Below are positions 9,898 to 31,500 of a stretch of 64,000 nt of DNA, one piece after another; the first letter of the stretch is position 1, and each line of letters begins with the position of its first letter. Location of the stretch: positions 16,635,501 through 16,699,500 of the forward strand of contig NC_053413.1 in the NCBI RefSeq assembly GCF_016859285.1, in the 5' to 3' direction. A program made the translations under genes and the position numbers. The notes under the pieces are model-generated. The model worked only from the letters and a program-made list of their open reading frames with translations. It had not been told where the DNA came from and ran no database searches. This stretch comes from Xiphias gladius (lineage: Eukaryota > Chordata > Actinopteri > Istiophoriformes > Xiphiidae).

Positions 9898-11606
9898 TCA
9901 CTCTCCAGTGAGCACTGACACTTCTTGGAGATGCTGTCGGACCACCTCATCCAGCACCTTGCTCACACCTTTACAAGCCGTCATGGCAGCCTCAATCAAA
10001 GTCTCTAGGTGGTCCTGATGCAGTCTGGCGTCCATCTGCAGCAAAGCGATCTGTCCGCTCCGGGGTAGCAGCGCTAGGGCCAGAGAGCTCACTCCTCCAC
10101 TTTCCTCTGCATAGCAAAGGTCCGCAAGGGGGGTCTCGTCCACAAACCCGACAGTGCAGGCACACACGTAGTCCCGCATGGGGATGCCGGCGTCAATCAC
10201 CGCGAGAGTGGCGGCATTCACACACACGCTGTAGTTCCCTCCATCGGACTGCAGGATCTGTTTGGAAGGAAAAGATGTCACGTGCTTTGGTGCAGCAAAA
10301 AAAAATAAATCTATTCACACTGATCAAATCTCGAAAAGTAAACGTAACCCCCATTCAGACCCACGTCTCCCTGTTCAACAGTCTAATTACTGACCTTGAC
10401 ATAGATGTCTATCTGAGACCGCGGGTAGAGCTGAGTCATCACAGCAGCTTCGAACGTCTGCTTGAGGTGCAGGCTCATCTCAGTGGACTTGCGGTCCCCA
10501 TGCGGTCTCCTTTTCCTCTCTGCTGTGCTGAATGTGGCCATGCTGTACTGACAGTTGATAACGGCCCGATCGTGAAGAGTCCGACTGCGTGAGCCCCGCA
10601 TCTGGCGGTGACAAACACAAACATCTCCTAACACCTCTTCATTATTCATATGCTGCTCTTAAATAACATTACTGAGACGTCATTAATATACACTTCAGTA
10701 CAGACTGCCTGGTCAAATGTATGTGGACCCCCATGTGTGATGGGAGGGCATGAATTTGCTGGGGAGGCTTTCGACCAGATTTGGGAAATCTGGCCGCAGG
10801 GACTTGCTCCCCGTCAGCCGCGAGAGCATCACTGAGGTCGGGCACCGACGTTGGGCGATAGGGCCTGGCTTCAGTGCTCCAGTTCATCCCAGAGGCGTTG
10901 GATTGGGGTTGAGGTCAGTGCTGTGTCCCCGCCCCAAAATGTCCCCACAAAGTCGGTAGGAAATGTCAGTGTGTGTTGAGGCACTAAGATTTGGTCCTCA
11001 TTATAACTGAACCGTGAAAAAACAGCCGCAGATCAAAAACACGCGAGACTGTCCACATACTTTTAGCCAAATGATTAATTGCTGAATCAATTAATGTTGA
11101 CAAGCCGAATAGGTGGTCAGAGCAGTGAATGAATAAGACATTTATTTGGGCTCTGAGAACTTAACTCGTTACTTGACTGACCATAACACACTAGCACAGC
11201 GGACTGTTTATAACAATAACCCGCTCTCGCTTTGAGTGGCACATCGTGCCTCACCCGGATCACGGATAAAACAGACACGCAAACAGCAAAGCGACCTTTC
11301 CAAACGCACAGTGATGTGCCTGTTCTGAGCGGACGAGGTACAGACACTAGCCACGGCAGATCATTTGCCGAACAAATACGCGTGAGTTCATGCCATGTTG
11401 TGGCTGTCGGCTACCCCTCCGTCCACGACGCTTACCTCGTGTGGACCGTACACCACAGCCAGGGCTTTGGTGTTTCCCTGCTCTAGATACGCAGAACCGT
11501 CCGCCTGAGCGAACACCCCCATGCGGGCCTGAACCTTCCGCAGCTCGGTGGCTTTTCGTCCGTCTAAACGGTACCCCTGGTCGGACAGCAGCTCCAGGCC
11601 CGCCAT
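9898..11606 (-). CDS. exosc4: exosc4, RNA exosome ring subunit RRP41 (complete)
   Basis: Three exons, 11606-11436 (57 codons), 10601-10395 (69 codons) and 10257-9898 (119 codons plus stop), all phase 0 and GT-AG, give 245 residues, the same as human EXOSC4. The N-terminus MAGLELLSDQGYRLDGR and the blocks YLEQGNTKALAVVYGPHE, RRPHGDRKS, LYPRSQIDIYVK, NAATLAVIDAGIPM, RDYVCACTVGFVDE, GQIALLQMDARLH and VVRQHLQE mark an RNase PH-fold protein of the Rrp41 group. In animals this ring subunit is catalytically inactive and, with EXOSC9 and others, forms the channel that feeds RNA to DIS3 or EXOSC10 in nucleus and cytoplasm. The start codon sits in AACATGGCGGG, which resembles a YY1 site at the translation start; that regulatory reading is inference. 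Intron 1 carries a decayed transposon. The order exosc4-gpaa1 matches human 8q24.3. Confidence 0.98.
10693..11073. mobile_element. internally deleted Tc1/mariner-like transposon relic in exosc4 intron 1
   Basis: The left end has GGTCAAATGTATGTGGAC and the right end GTCCACATACTTTTAGCC, which are inverted repeats of one another. Between them lie words familiar from a widespread fish Tc1-like element, such as CACTGAGGTCGGGCACCGA, GTTGGATTGGGGTTGAGGTC, CCCCACAAAGTCGG and GTGAAAAAACAGCCGCAG. At about 380 bp it is far shorter than a full element of roughly 1.5 kb, with no intact transposase frame, so it is a non-autonomous remnant. Confidence 0.8.
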
Positions 11607-13040
11607 GTTTTTTTCGCAGGCTTCGCGTGGACGGCGACGCGACGCAACGCCCCGCGTGTCTGGCGCCGAACTACGTTACCCACACACCCGCTCACTGGGA
11701 GGGCTACGGCAAAGCCGAAGGCTCAAAAATGCAAAGTTCTGATTATTAGCCGGAAATGCTAATAGTTTTGTCCTCCTCGCAGCTACTACACAGCTGTGGC
11801 TACAATATAACGTAAACGTAAATGATCTGCAGACAGACCGCTAGTCATGTGTTTCAAAAATGAACTTAAAATATGTCTGCAAACTACTGATAAATGCCAA
11901 AATCATAAAGCATTTTTTTAAAATGTATTTTAAAATATATGTATGTCTATGTACACTTGATTTTTAATTCCACAACTGAGACTGAGCCGTTGAGTTATCA
12001 TAAAGTTATCACTCACTATTATTGATTTATGAACGTAATAAATAACCTGTTTGTCAAAGTAAAGTTGAAAAAACGTTTATGTACAGGCCATCTTCATTAC
12101 TTAGCTGAAATATACTATTTACTCAACACTTAAAAGCAGGAGACATAGAGTTGTTGACTCATGTATTACAGCTGATGTATAATTTAAAATTTCTTTGGTC
12201 CTTTGGTTTATATGCTTGTACATCTGCTTTTTTTCACTACCACTAAAAACTTAATATAAAATCATGTTTAGTTACTTTTTTTTTGATTCACACATTTGAC
12301 ATGAAGTTCATAAATCTGAATTTCATGCTAAACATACTGTATGTATATTCATTTGTTGTGTAATAAATGGAGAAAAATAAAAATGAAAATGTAATGAATA
12401 TGGTTTTGAGAGGTTACTGTATAATATCACTATATAATATAATGTGTATATTTAATGTGCAACATCACATCACTAAACTTGAGCATCCAAAAATATCTGC
12501 TCAAGGACCACTGGATATTTATATCACCATAAATACCCATTTAATAACTGTTTTCACTATGTATGAAACTACACAATTTGGATTTTCATTATGATGAAGT
12601 GAAAAAGTTAAAGAAAAGGAGAGAAAAATCTGAAACAACTAGAGAAAGCAAAAGAGTAGGCCTATACTCTCATTTTACTGACTCCCAAAGACTCAAAGTG
12701 CAGATTTTTCTTGAGACCCCTTGTAATTTGTCAAAAAACATCATGGACTTGTTGGATTATCACACTGGGAACCACTAACCTGCAACAAAGAAATTAAACC
12801 TTAAAGCATGGACTACTAAAGATTACTGCGTAGTGAAATTCAAATCTTACGATACAATCTTTATATGCAAGTGTGACAGTGAAATGGGTGGAACAGTGGT
12901 AAATGTCACAATGGAAGGAGAGTTGCACAACTTTAACACTTTTAAAAATAAAATTTATTAGCATCTCTAATGTGTATAAATAAAAACATATGAAACAATG
13001 CATATATGTATAATGTAATGAGCTTAACAATAACAGGGTT
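11607..13040. other. spacer between exosc4 and prkacb, with exosc4 promoter at left
   Basis: The first 150 bases (11607-11760) are G/C- and CpG-rich and should hold the exosc4 promoter. The rest is strongly A/T-rich with many stops in every frame; small open frames such as 12367-12594 look random. This spacer is where the 8q24.3-type block meets the 1p31.1-type block. Confidence 0.55.
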
Positions 13041-14372
13041 ACATGTGATACAAAGGAGCAGTCTTTATTTTAGACAGTGTATTGTGAGGAAAACTGTACC
13101 TTGAAATCAAGCTTTCAAATATGCATACCTATAAGTTGCAAATCTACATTCTTTGACAAGAATGAAACAACATAATCTGTTTGGGGGTGGTAACAGGGAG
13201 AATATGGCAAATTGCAGTTTTGCGTTCCTGTTTCTTAAGATTTTAAAACATCTTTGATTTAATACATTATAAATTCTGTACTTTTTTTTCTTTTTTCTTT
13301 TTTTTTTAAGGTATCACTAACAATGTCGAGGCACAAAGCCGCAACACTATTCACACCGACCTTCTCAACTTTACATTACACTCAATGAAAACCCTAAAAA
13401 GGATTTCACTTCACTCTTTTCCATTTACTGAAGTCACATTGTTCCACAGACTCATAACAATAGGTCTTTACGAGCAGACCTGAAATCTAGGGACAATATG
13501 ACTATTATGTTAGACACAGTGACAAAAAAGAGTAAGATACCAAATGACAAATTTTACATGTAACTAACAGATCCAAAAGGATCAAACGAACAACTGGATT
13601 TGCATTTTACTAATGTAACAAGGTTTGTCATTTTCCGCGATGGCTTGCTGTGCCTGGATTAGAATACCAAGAAGACAGTGGAGGCTTTCGTGGGGGGTCT
13701 GAGGACTTGGCTCTCTAAGGCAAAAAGCAAAGAAAGGAAAGGACCTCTCTTCTTGTGTCACCCAATGTTTTATATTTGGTCATGCTTTAAACACCCAACG
13801 TGTTCAAATGTCTTACAAAACCGACAGATATGCACATAGGACGAATACTACCTTTGAAAGCTGGCCAGTACTTTACAATGGCCAATGTGATGTGCACTTG
13901 TAACAGATCATTAAATATACACCGCTGACGAGTAGAGGGAATACCTTTCAATCCACACAACTGTGTGTCAAACTGCGACAGGCAAGTCAGTTACAATGCG
14001 TGGACTATTATTGGCCATTGTCTTAGGTTTTCCTCATAAATTGAAAAATATCACATTTTAAAAGGGGATAACAACATCCAAGACTAACTGCTTCAAAGTA
14101 AAAAAAAAAAAAGAAAAGAAAAAGAAAAAAAACAGTGGGTAGGTACAAAAAAAAAAAAAAAAAGAAAAAAGTGGTGTGTCTGCTTTAATACGCAGGTGTA
14201 CGTGACAGTGAGAGGTTATCGGCACCCAAGGATCATGGCGACCTCATTCAGCCTTGTGGAATGAAGGGACTATGTAGTAGATTTGAAAAACGATGGTCTC
14301 TGCTCCATCCCAAGTCTTTAGAAGAGTGCAAAGATCCCCTTATTTTCCCTGATATATCCATGTTACCACGTC
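13040..14372 (-). other. prkacb 3'UTR
   Basis: Noncoding sequence follows the kinase stop. AATAAA on the - strand occurs at 13064-13069 and again at 12954-12959, so the 3'UTR is about 1.3-1.4 kb. It contains A runs (14100-14165) and no open frame of note. Confidence 0.6.
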
Positions 14373-23287
<8,915 letters not shown>

Positions 23288-23530
23288 GGTGTGGAAGACA
23301 CGGCGGTCGCTCCGACTGCGAAGAGATGGCGGCGGCTATAGCTAACCTCTCTACAGCGGATATCCCCGAGCTCTTTTAAGAAAGGTAAACACAAATCGGC
23401 AGCAATATTTAGTCGAGTTCAAATGCGAGGAAGTAAAGTCCAGTATCCCTTGCAGCAGCCCCCCTCACTCTCCCTCTGTCTCTCCCTCTCCTTCTTCCCT
23501 CTGAAAGATTTCCGCTCTTGCTAGTAGAGT
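23288..23530 (-). promoter_or_regulatory. prkacb 5'UTR and promoter region
   Basis: A G/C- and CpG-richer stretch directly before the start codon includes AGATGGCGGCGGC (about 23320-23333, + strand), resembling a YY1 site, and a pyrimidine-rich block near 23456-23505. No TATA box was seen. The transcription start cannot be fixed from sequence alone. Confidence 0.5.
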
Positions 23531-23577
23531 ACTGTCTGTGTGGCTGACATGAAGCTAGCGGTCACTTCTGTTTCTGG

Positions 23578-23685
23578 CTGTGCTGCTGCTGCTGCTGCTG
23601 CTACTGCTACTGCTACTACTTCCACTGCTACTTCCACTTCCACTTCCACTTCCACTTCCACTTCCACACACACACCCCCCCAGCC
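23578..23685. repeat. compound (CTG)n / (TTCCAC)n / (CA)n microsatellite upstream of prkacb
   Basis: Seven or so TGC/CTG triplets lead into TACTGC units, then six or more TTCCAC hexamers, then CA and a C run. Repetitive open frames read in either direction here are by-products. Confidence 0.9.
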
Positions 23686-23979
23686 CCAAGCCCTCCCTGG
23701 CCCCTCAACTGCGCTCAAGGTACGGTTAGGGTTTGGATTGGCCAGAGATGTCTCTGTGGAGATAACGAACCAGCTTTGCTTCCGCGTTTTTGGAGCATCA
23801 CGATTGCATTCACAGATAGGAGATGACATTTGAGTACCCGTTTACCTGACTTTAATAGAGGCTAAATATAACGTAGGCGTTCAGAAATTCGCCTTCTTCG
23901 CTTGATATGTAATTTGTCACCAGTGCAGCTCTTAATGGGGACACCCGCAGTTTCACGAGTGTTCATAGGGCGCAAAGAG

Positions 23980-26180
23980 TAACAGACTGTTGCCATTATG
24001 ACCGAATGTTTTACTGTTCAGCGGATATTTCGTTTTTAAGTGTTCCTATAAAGTTTTATCCAATGACAATTACACTTTTTCCATTAAATTCATCTACAGT
24101 ATAGGCCTTCCTTTAATTGTAAGTTAATGTATTTATGTATGGCAAGCATGAATAACTTGACAACTAGACGGCATTTCATCATTATCAAATCTTTAATATA
24201 AACACGATAAATAAATAACTAAAAAAAGAATCCCGTGACAAAATTAAAGTCTCATCAGTTTCATTTAAATAGCCAAAAATCACATATCACAAGTATTCAG
24301 ATCCTTCACTTAAGTAAAAGTAGTAATGAAACACTGCTAAAGTACTTCATTACAAGTAAAAGTCCTGCATAAATGTAGTGAAGTAGAAGTAAAAAGTATG
24401 ATAAAATTAAAATACTCAAAGTAGAAATACCTCAAAATTTCATTTAAGTACAGTTCTTGAGTAAATATAATTCTTTACTTTCTACCACTGCTAATCCACC
24501 TGTTAATGGCCACAACTGGCAATTTTAACAGTGTTTATGGCTCATAGGCTCATAGACTGTCTCCAGTATGATCTAACGTTTTAATATTTTGTAGGTAACT
24601 TTTTTAACTTAGTTTTTATTTCAGTTTCAGTAACTTATACAATCATATTCATAATTTTGCCTGTTGTTTATTTTTTTCATTTTTTCAGCTGCCTCTATAT
24701 GGTTCATAGATAATTAAACAACAACAACAAAAAAAACCCCAACAACTTCACTTCATTTTCAAGTATTAATTGTAATGGTTAGAGTAAACCAAAGGTACAA
24801 ATTAGGGGAAAAAAGAGATGGGAAGACAAAGATACGTGTATGGTTCAGAATGTGTACAAGGACTCGGGTCACTTCACTGTATTAGTAAAGCCATGGCAGG
24901 GCTCCACCTCTTTTTGGCGTACCTTCTCAATATATAAGTTGTATGTTGGGGAGGTTTTAACCACTTAGTTGTGATGCATTTAATTGCTGCTGTTAGCGAT
25001 ATTTGTAAAATATATATTTTTAGCTCTTCCATCAATGCCTTCCAGTATTAGACCCAGTAGAGCCACCTTTGGATCCTTTGTGAAATTTTGTTGGAATACT
25101 TCTTTAAGTTTGGAATTCTACCACCTATTTCCATGGCATTTGTTTTGTAGTAGATATTTAATTTTTTAAGCGCTCTTTGAAACTTTTACTTCTTGTGCAT
25201 CTCAGCATTTCAAGTTAATGTATTTAGAAAATGATATGTATGAAGAACCCGGTAGAGAAATAAACAATGTTTAGATAGAATTCAGTTAAAAACAATTAAT
25301 CCCAAGACAAAATCTGCCTCATAGGACAAAAAAGAAATAATCTGGTCCTTAACTTAAGTAAAAGTAATAATAGTAGTGCAAAAACACACCATTACAAGCA
25401 AAACTATGACATTCAAAATATTTTCTTCAGTAAAAGTACAGCAAAATGTACTTAAAGTATCAAAAGTAATAACACTCATTATTTTTGTTTTTGTATGTGA
25501 AATTTCAATTTGCAAAATATAGCTGTTAAATAAATGTAAAGGTGTAAATAATATATCTGCCTTTCAGAAATAGAGGTATAAAGTAGGATACAATGAAAAT
25601 ACTCAAAATTGCAATTAAGCACAGTACTTGTAAAAGGAGTTATTTTCAACCACTGCTGATCCACCTGTTAATGGGTGCATCTGCAATTTTAACAGTGTTT
25701 AAGGCTCAAAGACAGGACTCTTGCCATTATGACATAAAATTATTGTATATAGCATGAATTAATTTTTTAACCTTTCCCAGAAAATTACATCTCATTACTA
25801 TTACACTTTCTAGTAGCTGCACATACTGTATACTTTGACTTGTTGTGCATAACAGCATTTCGAGTTTATGTGTTTATATATGACAAGCATGAAGGACTTG
25901 ACAGGGAGAAACTGATGATATTTAGATGTAACTTCATAAGAATACATTTAAAACAATCCAAAGACAAAACAAATACTATGCCAGAATCAGTAGAGAGTGA
26001 AGTCACTCAATTTTATTTTAGCCCAAAATCAAAATGCTTGAAAAGACAAAAAAGAAGCACTCATATCCTTTACTTAAGTAAAAGTAATAATACCACAATT
26101 TAAAAGTACTCCATTAAAAAGAAAAGTCCTGCATTAATGTTCTTTAAGTAAAGTGCAGAAGTAAATAAAAATATATCATA
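23980..26180. repeat. diverged three-copy tandem array upstream of prkacb
   Basis: The same word order appears three times: GCCATTATGAC-like start, an ATTACACTTT-like block, GTTAATGTATTTATGTATGG with AAGCATGAA, then TACTTAAGTAAAAGTA, then CCACTGCTAATCCACCTG and CAATTTTAACAGTGTTT. Unit 1 is about 23980-24545, unit 2 about 24550-25705 (about 0.6 kb longer) and unit 3 about 25710-26180 (lacking the end). The units are clearly diverged, so the duplication is old. Part of each unit is the teleost AAGTAAAAGTA repeat, but the shared flanks show larger units were duplicated. Confidence 0.7.
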
Positions 26181-27530
26181 TAAATATATATAAATAAATC
26201 ACAAAGTTGTTATATGTGAAATACTTTTATTATAACTAAAATATAATACATAAATTGTTCAAATGCCATTTAAGTTTTCCTTTTCAAGGTAAATTGCAAG
26301 AATAACAACACTTATCCGCATAAGCGAATTGTGAATTGCACCTGAACACTTGGTGAAAACTATCCATTTATCAGCACAGTCTCAATCTCCTCCTCTAGCT
26401 AACATTCACTTTCTCAAAATGTGGCCTCATTTAACTGCATGCAGTCAAAATTACATAATTGCATACACTTACAACATGATGTAATGACTTGGCCTTGCAG
26501 CATTATTGCAGCATTTTAAATCACTGTAGCAACCGCAATGAACCAACTAGGTACAGCTGTGCCACCTATGTAGTACAGTTGTGTTTAAGCTTGCTGTTAA
26601 CTGTTCCAACTTTGATGCGGTGAAGTGTAACTGCATCCGTTTACTGAAGGAATGAAGTGCAGTTTTGAGGTACTTGTAATTTACTTGAATATTACCACTA
26701 TATGCTACTTCTTCCGCCCTCATTGTGCAAGTAGGATCACAGCTACTGTATACACACTTCCAGTAAGGGTTGAAGACAGCAGTTGGCCTATGAAGTCTTT
26801 ACTGAAAGCAATTATGAATCTAATGGATAAAAGACAAGAAAAAGATGAGATACAATAAACACGAATTAATACTAAGGTACCGTAAAAATGAACTAGTAAC
26901 AACAACTAGATTCACAAAAGGCAAGGAAAGTGTATTTGTGTAGCAACTTTATTTGTATAGCACCTTACAGCAAATACAATAAGGACTTTACATTAAGGCA
27001 TTCGTGCAAGATGTAAAGGTTACCCATACAAAAGACAATATAAAAGTATAGACTGTGTAGTCAACGTGATGCTAGGAAGAAACACGGTATCAAGCAAGTC
27101 CCATAGGAATTCATAAACATAAAGAGTAACATTACATAAAGTCCACGAGAATAAAAAGTAAAAAGTGTAAAATAATATCAATGCAGCCCCAGCAGTATAT
27201 TAAGAGATACATAAAATGCTGTATTAGCAACACATTAGTCTCAGACAGCATGTAATGGCTAGCTTGGTTAGCAGTCATCTGATCACAAATAAAACTAATT
27301 TAATGTCTCATATTATAAACAACAATCATAAACAACTATAATAAAAAGAGTAACCAAAGATAAAGCTCCAACAAGGGCATTTGGAAGTAGATATAAGTAG
27401 ATGCCTGTCGATATTTGCTTGGACACAGATCCCACAAGATGGTCGATGTAACAATGTCAGTTGAAATGTAACTGACATGGAACTCTACCAGTAGTGGTTG
27501 CTATGGCAACAGAATGTTCATGTCAAACCA
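26180..27530. other. gene-free interval with a TATAGCAC-type repeat fragment
   Basis: Mostly A/T-rich sequence with no supported gene. At 26935-27050, TTTATTTGTATAGCACCTTA followed by GGACTTTACATTAAGG resembles a dispersed teleost repeat tail; a second fragment lies at 28499-28580. Confidence 0.5.
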
Positions 27531-27534
27531 ACTG

Positions 27535-28027
27535 CTGGTGACAGGATTACACTTCTACCCCACTACATTAAAGAGGGAAATATCGTACTTTTCCACTACA
27601 TTTATCTGAGAGCTTTCATTTTATTTTATTTTTGCTCTTCTTTTTTCTTTTTAGAGAGCTTTGAGAGCTTTAGTTACCAGTTACTTTAATAACCAAAACA
27701 TTTCCATACAAAAATACACTAATCAAACAAGATTCATGATTAAAATATCCACCGTATGCAAAGTAGTTAAAAATCTCTTTTAAATCTCCTTTAACTTCCT
27801 TCTGAAAATGTATTTTGATCAAAAGGTATTTTTATAACCTTATTTAATTTGGGTAATGTTGCTTGCATTTGTGTATTGATGTGAATGCAAGTATATATAA
27901 TACTGTAACTGTCTGAACTGTTCTGCCTACTGAGTCCTTTAACTTTTATACATTTTGATGATTTTATGTTCTGTTACTTAAGTACATGAATTTGTAAAGA
28001 ATCTCAATACTTATTTCCACCACTGTA
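27535..28027. repeat. AAGTAAAAGTA-family repeat, opposite orientation
   Basis: Contains TTCTACCCCACTACATTA, AGAGGGAAATATCGTACTTT, CCACTACATTTATCTGAGAG and, at the far end, TTACTTAAGTACATGAATTT and TTTCCACCACTGTAG. This is the reverse complement of the family seen at 24290, 25340, 26060 and 39320. Old and interrupted. Confidence 0.65.
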
Positions 28028-28498
28028 GTTTTGCTATCTAACTGACTGTTTCAAGACCACATAGTCAAGTCGCATCAGCCAAGTGTCATTAAGACCAACA
28101 GCAAGTTTAGAAATGGTTAACAAGGGGTAAGCCTACGTGTTCAGTAGGCCCAGTGTAATGTGGAGTACGGCTGACTATAGTTGAGGTGGTTGGGATGGCA
28201 GAACTCACTGCACAGCCTTATGCAGGTATCGTGGGTCTAATTATCATCAACATGTGGGATAGAAGGTTCCTCGCTCACTGACCAACTCAGCCGGTTGTCA
28301 CATTTTGATAAGGTGTATGATGATTGGCTGCATACCCCGATCTCCGCTGTGGTAACCATTTGTTGGCTAGTACACTATCCCTCAGTTAGGTTTATGTGTG
28401 TTTTCTCCACCTTTGAATTGCATTACAAGGGTCTATTATACAACATAAAGGGTTTTTTTTTTCATATTAAATCTTAAGTTTGAAAATGTCCTCCTACA

Positions 28499-28580
28499 AC
28501 AATAATTATAATAATAATAAAGCTTGTTTATATAGCACTTATCAAAACCAAAGATTACAAAGTGATTTACAAGGACAAAA
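28499..28580 (+). repeat. TATAGCAC-type repeat fragment
   Basis: TTTATATAGCACTTATCAAA and ATTACAAAGTGATTTACAAG follow an AAT/TAA microsatellite. Similar to the fragment at 26935-27050. Class not determined. Confidence 0.5.
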
Positions 28581-31500
28581 TGAAAAACATTCATGGTACA
28601 TAGTAATCTCACACATAGGCCAGCCTGCATACACATATAAATACAAAGACGCAGTGAAACTTACCCAAATTGAATAAGGTTCTAAAAAAGGCTTACAATA
28701 TAAAATACATTTTCAGAAGCAATATAGAAGAGAGAAAGCAATTTAAGAGAGGTTATTCAAAAGAAATGTTATTCAGAAGCAACTGAAAAGAAGAGACTGA
28801 TTTTGCAAGACAAACATAATAATATAATAACATTTGTCTAAGAAATGTCCATTTTGAATGAAGCTCTTGAATGCCGCTATTCTTTTCAGACAGGCATGTC
28901 ACAGTATGATATGAAAATGTTGTAGTCTAAGGTTGCCAAGCATCAATTTATACGGTTGTAATACTTTACTACACAAGAGGGCAGCAGATCTCTGTTACAT
29001 AACCTGTGAAGAAAACCTGTGCCAGTTCTGTGTATGGTGATGTTTTTGCCTAGACCACGGTTACAGGGACATGATGTTATTTCTTGATTAAAGTCAGTTG
29101 TTTTCAGTTTTTCATTCTCTGTTCAGATGTTCTAATTATATTGCATTTGGCTGATGTAAGCATGCTGTTTGTCTGCTGCGTGAATCTAACATTCTCTTGT
29201 AATTAAGTTGCACTTTTGGGGGCAAAAATGATAGCCCTGTGTGTCCTGTTAGACCTGTGGTATGTCGATAAAGAATTAGTGTTTTGTTTATCCATAGTTG
29301 TCCCAGAGCTTTTCTTTCAACAAATTAAGTACAGTGCCTCCTCTTGTTTTTCATAGAAAATGTGTGCAAGCCTGTGAAGAGATATTTTGGTTATTGAATG
29401 TGACGCTCATCTGTTTTCACTTTTTTTATCTCCTCTATTTCTCCTTTTTTCTCTGTTTTCTTCCCAACAAACAGCATGTCATGTTCATCCCAACTGACCA
29501 GCTGCTCTCCATATTGGCTTTCTTATGTTCCTTGCAAACAGACTGGGCTGCACTTCAAAGGGAATGATTTATGCTCTTAAATGAATGAATGAAAAGCCAT
29601 ATCTTTCCTGTTTTCAGATTTGGTCTGTTTAGAGCTGTAACTATAGACTGTATTGCTTTGATTCAGCCCGATGCATTCAACTAGTTTTAATCACAACAAC
29701 AATAATTGTGATGGTTTTGTTTGTTATAAACAAAAATCTAGGTTCAATTTTTTACAAAGATGGTTAATTTGATACATACTATAACACAACAGCAGGGCCT
29801 TTATTTGTCTCATCAATGGAAATATTGGGTAGAGTGGCTGTATTTCAGACACACCCTGCTACACATTCACACAGGAGCTCCCTTGTACAACCACAGATTT
29901 CCTCTGTTGGCCACTGACCAACTCTGCTCCAGTGGTTGGGACTGGATTGTCTTCCTCCACAGCACATCAACTGAATTTATAGAGTTGGGTGTGTGATATT
30001 TGCAGCTATCAAGCTTCTGGTTGTCACTGGATCCCTAAGTTTCCTTCCTCTTGCTGGGATTCAAACCAACAACATTGTAATGGAAAGCTGTCTGCTATCA
30101 TTTTAAGATTACTAGGATCTTGAGAGTACAATTATTGGACTCACCCTGCTTAAAACTCTGTCTTGTTCTTTTTTTTTGGGGGGGGGGGCATGCTGAGGCT
30201 GGCACTGCCTGTTTGAAGATGTTCTCAGCTAAACATTATATATAACAGTGTGGCTGGCTAAAAAAAGACAGCAAACGGATTAATATATGTGCCTTAATTT
30301 GTTAATATCAGCACTATTCCAATGCTGTGAGATAGTTAAAAAGAGAAAGAAGTTACAGGTTGCAGACAGGCAGTGATGATCTGGTTATCTCCTTCTTATC
30401 AGTCACCAGCTCCTATTAGGATGTTGCATGTGGTTCCAGGACATTACCCATTTCCTCCTCTGTATATCAAAGCCTCTAGGTCCCCCTCCCTCCCACAGCC
30501 TAATTCACTCCAGATGAGCACAATGGGACATTTGATTTAGTGTGCAAAGACACATGCATACAGCTGTGTCAGCTTGCCTCCAACAGCTGGCAAAGAGCTT
30601 CAGTACAACTTTTAATCATGCATTTGTTTATGTAATTAAGATAAAAAGAAAAAAAAATACAGCACCAAGGATTATGTTGTATTGTCCTCAGCTGCAGAAC
30701 AATCAGATATTTCAGTGTGATGTAGGTCCTGTCTTTGTTGTAGCTCACACTGCTAGCAAATGCACACGGTTTAATGACATGCAGGTGATACATATCATGT
30801 GCAAACTGCAGTAGGTCTTCCAAATGTGTTAACACGCATGACAGCTCTCCCAGTGAATATATTTCTGTTGAATATGTACTTTGGACCCCAGACAAGAGGC
30901 TCAAATGACCTGTTGCAAAGCCCTACATTCTGATTTTGAAACTAACGTAGTAATTTTTTTCTTTATCTGCTTTTATTAAGATGTTTGAAACTTGACGTGG
31001 AACATGAGCTATCAGTATGCAGAACACACCTTATCTAAGTAGTGATGCTTGTGTTTGCAGCTAGGTTCCTATACAGCTCCAAGCTGGGTGAGCTCTACAG
31101 TACGTCGGTCTGGGAATGTTGATCTGAAAACCACAAGGGCTTGTCTCTATGCAGTTTGAATTCATTGTACCAGGTCTCCTTTGTGCCTTCATGTGGGGAA
31201 TATCTACGTTTTTTTGTCCCTTGGCAGGCTCAGTAATGCACTACAACATACATGCCTATAATTTCACAACCACAAGATAATGTATTCTTACCAACAGAGG
31301 ATGGTCTCAAAGTGCTCAGACAGTTGCTCAGGCAGCTAATTTGGGATATATGCACAATATTCCTTTGAAGTTCTGCTTTAATGCTAGTGCTTTAAATTCC
31401 CCCTTAGAAAACAGCACATACCAGATTCTCTGTACTACACTGTTTTAGTTGCTGAAAGGAAGGTAATGTTGCATTTGATTAAGTGGAAGGTTGATTGATT

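Noticed and set aside
23521-23833. Open frames rich in Thr-Ser or Val-Glu repeats
   Set aside because: By-products of the CTG and TTCCAC repeats upstream of prkacb.
30045-30080. GGATTCAAACC, like a reversed tRNA B box
   Set aside because: No A box, cloverleaf arms or poly-T terminator at the right spacing were found.
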